DNA from: Chrysiogenales bacterium | Lineage (GTDB): Bacteria; Acidobacteriota; Aminicenantia; UBA2199 | Length of the DNA: 6,911 bases | Reading direction: 5' to 3' | Assembly: GCA_004525465.1 (NCBI GenBank) | Contig: SPCN01000118.1 | Coordinates: forward strand, 1-6,911 | The notes under the pieces: model-generated | What the model saw: only the letters and a program-made list of their open reading frames with translations | The model's database searches: none | What the model was told of the DNA's origin: nothing | Shown: piece by piece, positions 4,820-6,911 of the stretch | Numbering within the stretch: the stretch's first letter is position 1 | Layout of the letters: every line of letters begins with the position of its first letter | Made by a program: the position numbers and the translations under genes

Positions 4820-5875
4820 ATGCATCCGGTCATCGAATGGAAAGACGGCACAGTGGTCATGCTTGATCAGCGCTTGCTGCCCGGTGAAAAAAAATTCATC
4901 ATTCATCGCGGCCACCTGGAAGTGGCCGGGAGCATCAAAGACATGGCTATCCGCGGCGCCCCGGCCATCGGCATCGCCGCCGCTTACGGCATTGCCCTGG
5001 GCGTGGACGAGCTGCGGGATAACCCTGGGCTAAACACAACCGGTTTTCTGCAATCGCGATTCAAAGCCATTGTGAATGCCATCACTGCCACTCGCCCGAC
5101 CGCGATCAACCTTTTCTGGGCCGCGGCGCGCATGGAAAAGATCTTCCGGGAGAATAAGCACGATTATCATCTGCTTCGGGAAAAATTGATCGCCGCCGCC
5201 ATAGCCCTGGACAAGGAAGATTTCGAGGTTAACCGCCGCATCGGCGCCAACGGCCAGACGCTTTTAAAAAATGACAGCACGGTGCTCACCCACTGCAATG
5301 CCGGAGCCTTGGCCACAGCCGGCTACGGCACCGCTTTGGGGGTGATACGCGCTGCCGTGGAGAACGGCAAAACGATCAGGGTCATGGCCGGCGAGACCCG
5401 CCCCTACCTGCAGGGGGCGCGGCTGACCGTTTGGGAACTGCAGGAAGACGGCATCCCCGTCACTTTGATCACCGACAGCATGGCCGGCCACGTCATGAAA
5501 AAAGGAATGATCCAGGCCGTGATCGTAGGCGCCGACCGCATCGCCGCCAACGGCGATACGGCCAACAAGATCGGCACCTATTCGCTGGCTGTCCTGGCCA
5601 GACACCATGGCCTGCCTTTTTACGTGGCCGCCCCCCTTTCCACTATCGATGCGGATACGCCAAACGGAGATACCATCCCTATCGAGGAGCGAGATGCGGC
5701 TGAAGTGATTTATTTCCAGGGCCGGATGACCGCACGGCCGCATACGGCTGTATTTAACCCGGCTTTCGACGTAACTCCTGCCGGATTGATCACGGCCATC
5801 ATCACCGAAGAAAAAGTGCTTGTCCCCGATTTCAGCCGGGCCATCGCCTCGCTGCCGGGACTCAGGCAAAAATAG
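4820..5875 (+). CDS. mtnA: S-methyl-5-thioribose-1-phosphate isomerase (MtnA)
   Basis: Cytoplasmic enzyme of the methionine salvage pathway that converts methylthioribose-1-phosphate to methylthioribulose-1-phosphate. The 351-residue length is normal for the family. Diagnostic stretches: IKDMAIRGAPAIGIAAAYG (about 39-57), VNRRIGANGQ, THCNAGALATAGYGTALGV (157-175) with catalytic Cys159, GETRPYLQGARLTVWEL (191-207), DSMAGHVMKKG, IVGADRIAANGDTANKIGTY (235-254) with catalytic Asp239, YVAAPLSTID and FDVTPAGLITAIITE. Relatives include the eIF2B alpha family and ribose-1,5-bisphosphate isomerase; the Cys/Asp pair and the RGAPAIG start favour MtnA. AAAGGAG lies 7 bases before the ATG. No other salvage gene is in the window. 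The last 14 bases overlap the end of the opposing reductase gene. Confidence 0.96.
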   Translation: MHPVIEWKDGTVVMLDQRLLPGEKKFIIHRGHLEVAGSIKDMAIRGAPAIGIAAAYGIALGVDELRDNPGLNTTGFLQSRFKAIVNAITATRPTAINLFWAAARMEKIFRENKHDYHLLREKLIAAAIALDKEDFEVNRRIGANGQTLLKNDSTVLTHCNAGALATAGYGTALGVIRAAVENGKTIRVMAGETRPYLQGARLTVWELQEDGIPVTLITDSMAGHVMKKGMIQAVIVGADRIAANGDTANKIGTYSLAVLARHHGLPFYVAAPLSTIDADTPNGDTIPIEERDAAEVIYFQGRMTARPHTAVFNPAFDVTPAGLITAIITEEKVLVPDFSRAIASLPGLRQK

Positions 5876-6911
5876 TTTTCAGCTCTTCCAGGCGGCGGGC
5901 GATCTTCACGCCGCGTACGCAGACAACCTTGCATTCCCGACAATCAACGCAGTTTTTCAAACCTGCTTGCGGTTGAATTTCGGCCAGGGTCTGGCGTGCC
6001 TGCAGGAAATTATTGTAATCGGCAGCATACATGTGGGCCCGCAGCAGGGTCGGGACATCGACGCCACTCGGGCAGGTACCCAGGCAGCCGGCGCACTGGC
6101 GGCAGACGCTGCCCAGGGCCAGGCGCACATCGCGGTCGGCAAGGAACTTGACTTCATCCGGGCTATAGTCCAAATTAAAGGCCACCGGCCAGTCGGTCTC
6201 GAGCTGCTGGAAGGTGGTGTAGCCGGGGATGGCGGTCGTGACCGATTCCAGGCGCAGCGACCACTTGAGCAGGGCGCTATTGACCAGGGAGCGGTCGTAT
6301 TTGCTGAGATTGGTATCGGTCCCGCCTTCACGGCCCCAAGACTGTTTGCATTGGGTTTTCATGGCCACCAGGCCGATGCCGGCGTCAGCCGCCTTTTTCA
6401 TCGCTTCCAGCAGTGTCTTGTCGTCAGCCATGGAATAGTTGATCGTGGTCAGGATGACATCGAAACGACCCGATGGGACGGCGGTCTCAATGCATTCAAC
6501 CATGTTGCGGTGGGTGGAGAAGCCGACAAAGCGGACCTTCTTCGCCTTTTGTGCCTTATCAAGTGCAGATAGCAGCCCGGGCCGCTTCAGCATCGCTGCA
6601 TCACTGATACCATGCATATACAGGATATCCACATGGTCGGTCTGAAGCCGGGCCAGCGACTGGTCAAGACGCGCCAGGAACTCCTCCTCGATCAGCTTGT
6701 CCCCCATCTGGTCCATCATCTCGGGCCTTCCCGGCGGCACCTTGGTGGCAATGATAACCTGGTCGCGCACCTTCAGTTCCGTGAGCACGCTGCCCACCAT
6801 CTCCTCGTTGCGCCCCTTCTGGTAGCCCCAGGCGGTGTCGAAATGGCGGATACCCATCTCAAAGGAGCGCTTGACCAGGGCCGGGTTGTCGGCGTTCATC
6901 ACGCCCATGGA
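5862..6911 (-). CDS. Aldo/keto reductase with C-terminal 4Fe-4S clusters, partial at 5' end
   Basis: Oxidoreductase of the aldo/keto reductase superfamily. Numbering from the Met encoded at 6908-6906, the catalytic tetrad is recognisable: Asp24 and Tyr29 (FDTAWGYQ), Lys56 (IIATKVPPG), His99 (YMHG). Later barrel strands include VRFVGFSTH (125-133) and GLVAMKTQ (179-186). The C-terminal extension has two cysteine clusters: Cys269-x2-Cys272-x2-Cys275-x3-Cys279-Pro and Cys320-x2-Cys323-x2-Cys326-x3-Cys330, the pattern of a ferredoxin-like pair of 4Fe-4S sites. Such fused reductases occur in anaerobes; the substrate is unknown. The frame stays open to the right edge (the preceding codon is TCC), and members normally have about 30 or more residues before this point, sometimes with a Tat-type leader, so the true start lies outside. 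It ends inside the mtnA 3' end, with no terminator visible. Confidence 0.92.
   Translation of the reverse strand, partial: SMGVMNADNPALVKRSFEMGIRHFDTAWGYQKGRNEEMVGSVLTELKVRDQVIIATKVPPGRPEMMDQMGDKLIEEEFLARLDQSLARLQTDHVDILYMHGISDAAMLKRPGLLSALDKAQKAKKVRFVGFSTHRNMVECIETAVPSGRFDVILTTINYSMADDKTLLEAMKKAADAGIGLVAMKTQCKQSWGREGGTDTNLSKYDRSLVNSALLKWSLRLESVTTAIPGYTTFQQLETDWPVAFNLDYSPDEVKFLADRDVRLALGSVCRQCAGCLGTCPSGVDVPTLLRAHMYAADYNNFLQARQTLAEIQPQAGLKNCVDCRECKVVCVRGVKIARRLEELKTIFA

Noticed and set aside
5264..5869. Long minus-strand open frame opposite mtnA
   Set aside because: It overlaps well-supported MtnA coding sequence and its translation shows no recognisable domain.

Overview
This is bacterial chromosomal DNA, tightly packed in most places. 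It holds six protein genes, two of them cut by the window edges, and four intergenic stretches with an unusual repeat design. Translation signals are classical: clear Shine-Dalgarno sequences precede the PspC-like gene, the TPR gene and mtnA, and there is one GTG start. The protein set (LexA, DinB, a PspC-domain membrane protein, an exported TPR protein, MtnA, and an aldo/keto reductase with iron-sulfur clusters) suits an anaerobic or facultative, probably uncultured, bacterium. Something like Acidobacteriota/Aminicenantes or a deltaproteobacterial-type lineage is my guess. No marker gene fixes the taxonomy, so treat this as low-confidence inference. The leftmost genes look distinctly GC-rich, while the intergenic regions are AT-richer.

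Layout. Positions 1-1773 (minus strand) form a DNA-damage-response operon: lexA, then a Y-family polymerase (dinB) whose GTG start overlaps the lexA stop by 4 bases. A well-formed sigma70-type promoter (TTGACA, 17 bases, TATTAT) lies ahead of lexA. Just downstream is a tandem 11-base repeat that makes GAAC-N7-GAAC, a plausible LexA autoregulatory operator. Positions 1980-2423 (minus) encode a small PspC-domain membrane protein. Positions 2707-3159 (plus) encode a 150-residue membrane protein transcribed divergently from it. Positions 3297-4487 (minus) encode a secreted TPR/coiled-coil protein that converges on it. Positions 4820-5875 (plus) encode MtnA of methionine salvage. Positions 5862-6911 (minus) encode an aldo/keto reductase with two C-terminal cysteine clusters; it overlaps the mtnA end tail-to-tail by 14 bases and runs off the right edge.

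The striking part is between the genes. Each of the four longer gaps carries a foldback built from short degenerate tandem words: G-rich words in the left arm and their C-rich complements in the right arm. Three loci use 7-base words and one uses 6-base words. Each locus has its own word consensus, shared by its two arms but not by the other loci. In three of the four gaps an arm ends at, or within about 15 bases of, a good promoter -35 element; the fourth lies between two convergent gene ends. This architecture is the best candidate here for something undescribed.

Functionally, lexA-dinB is a coherent SOS unit. The other genes look like independent housekeeping or envelope genes, with no evidence that they form one pathway.
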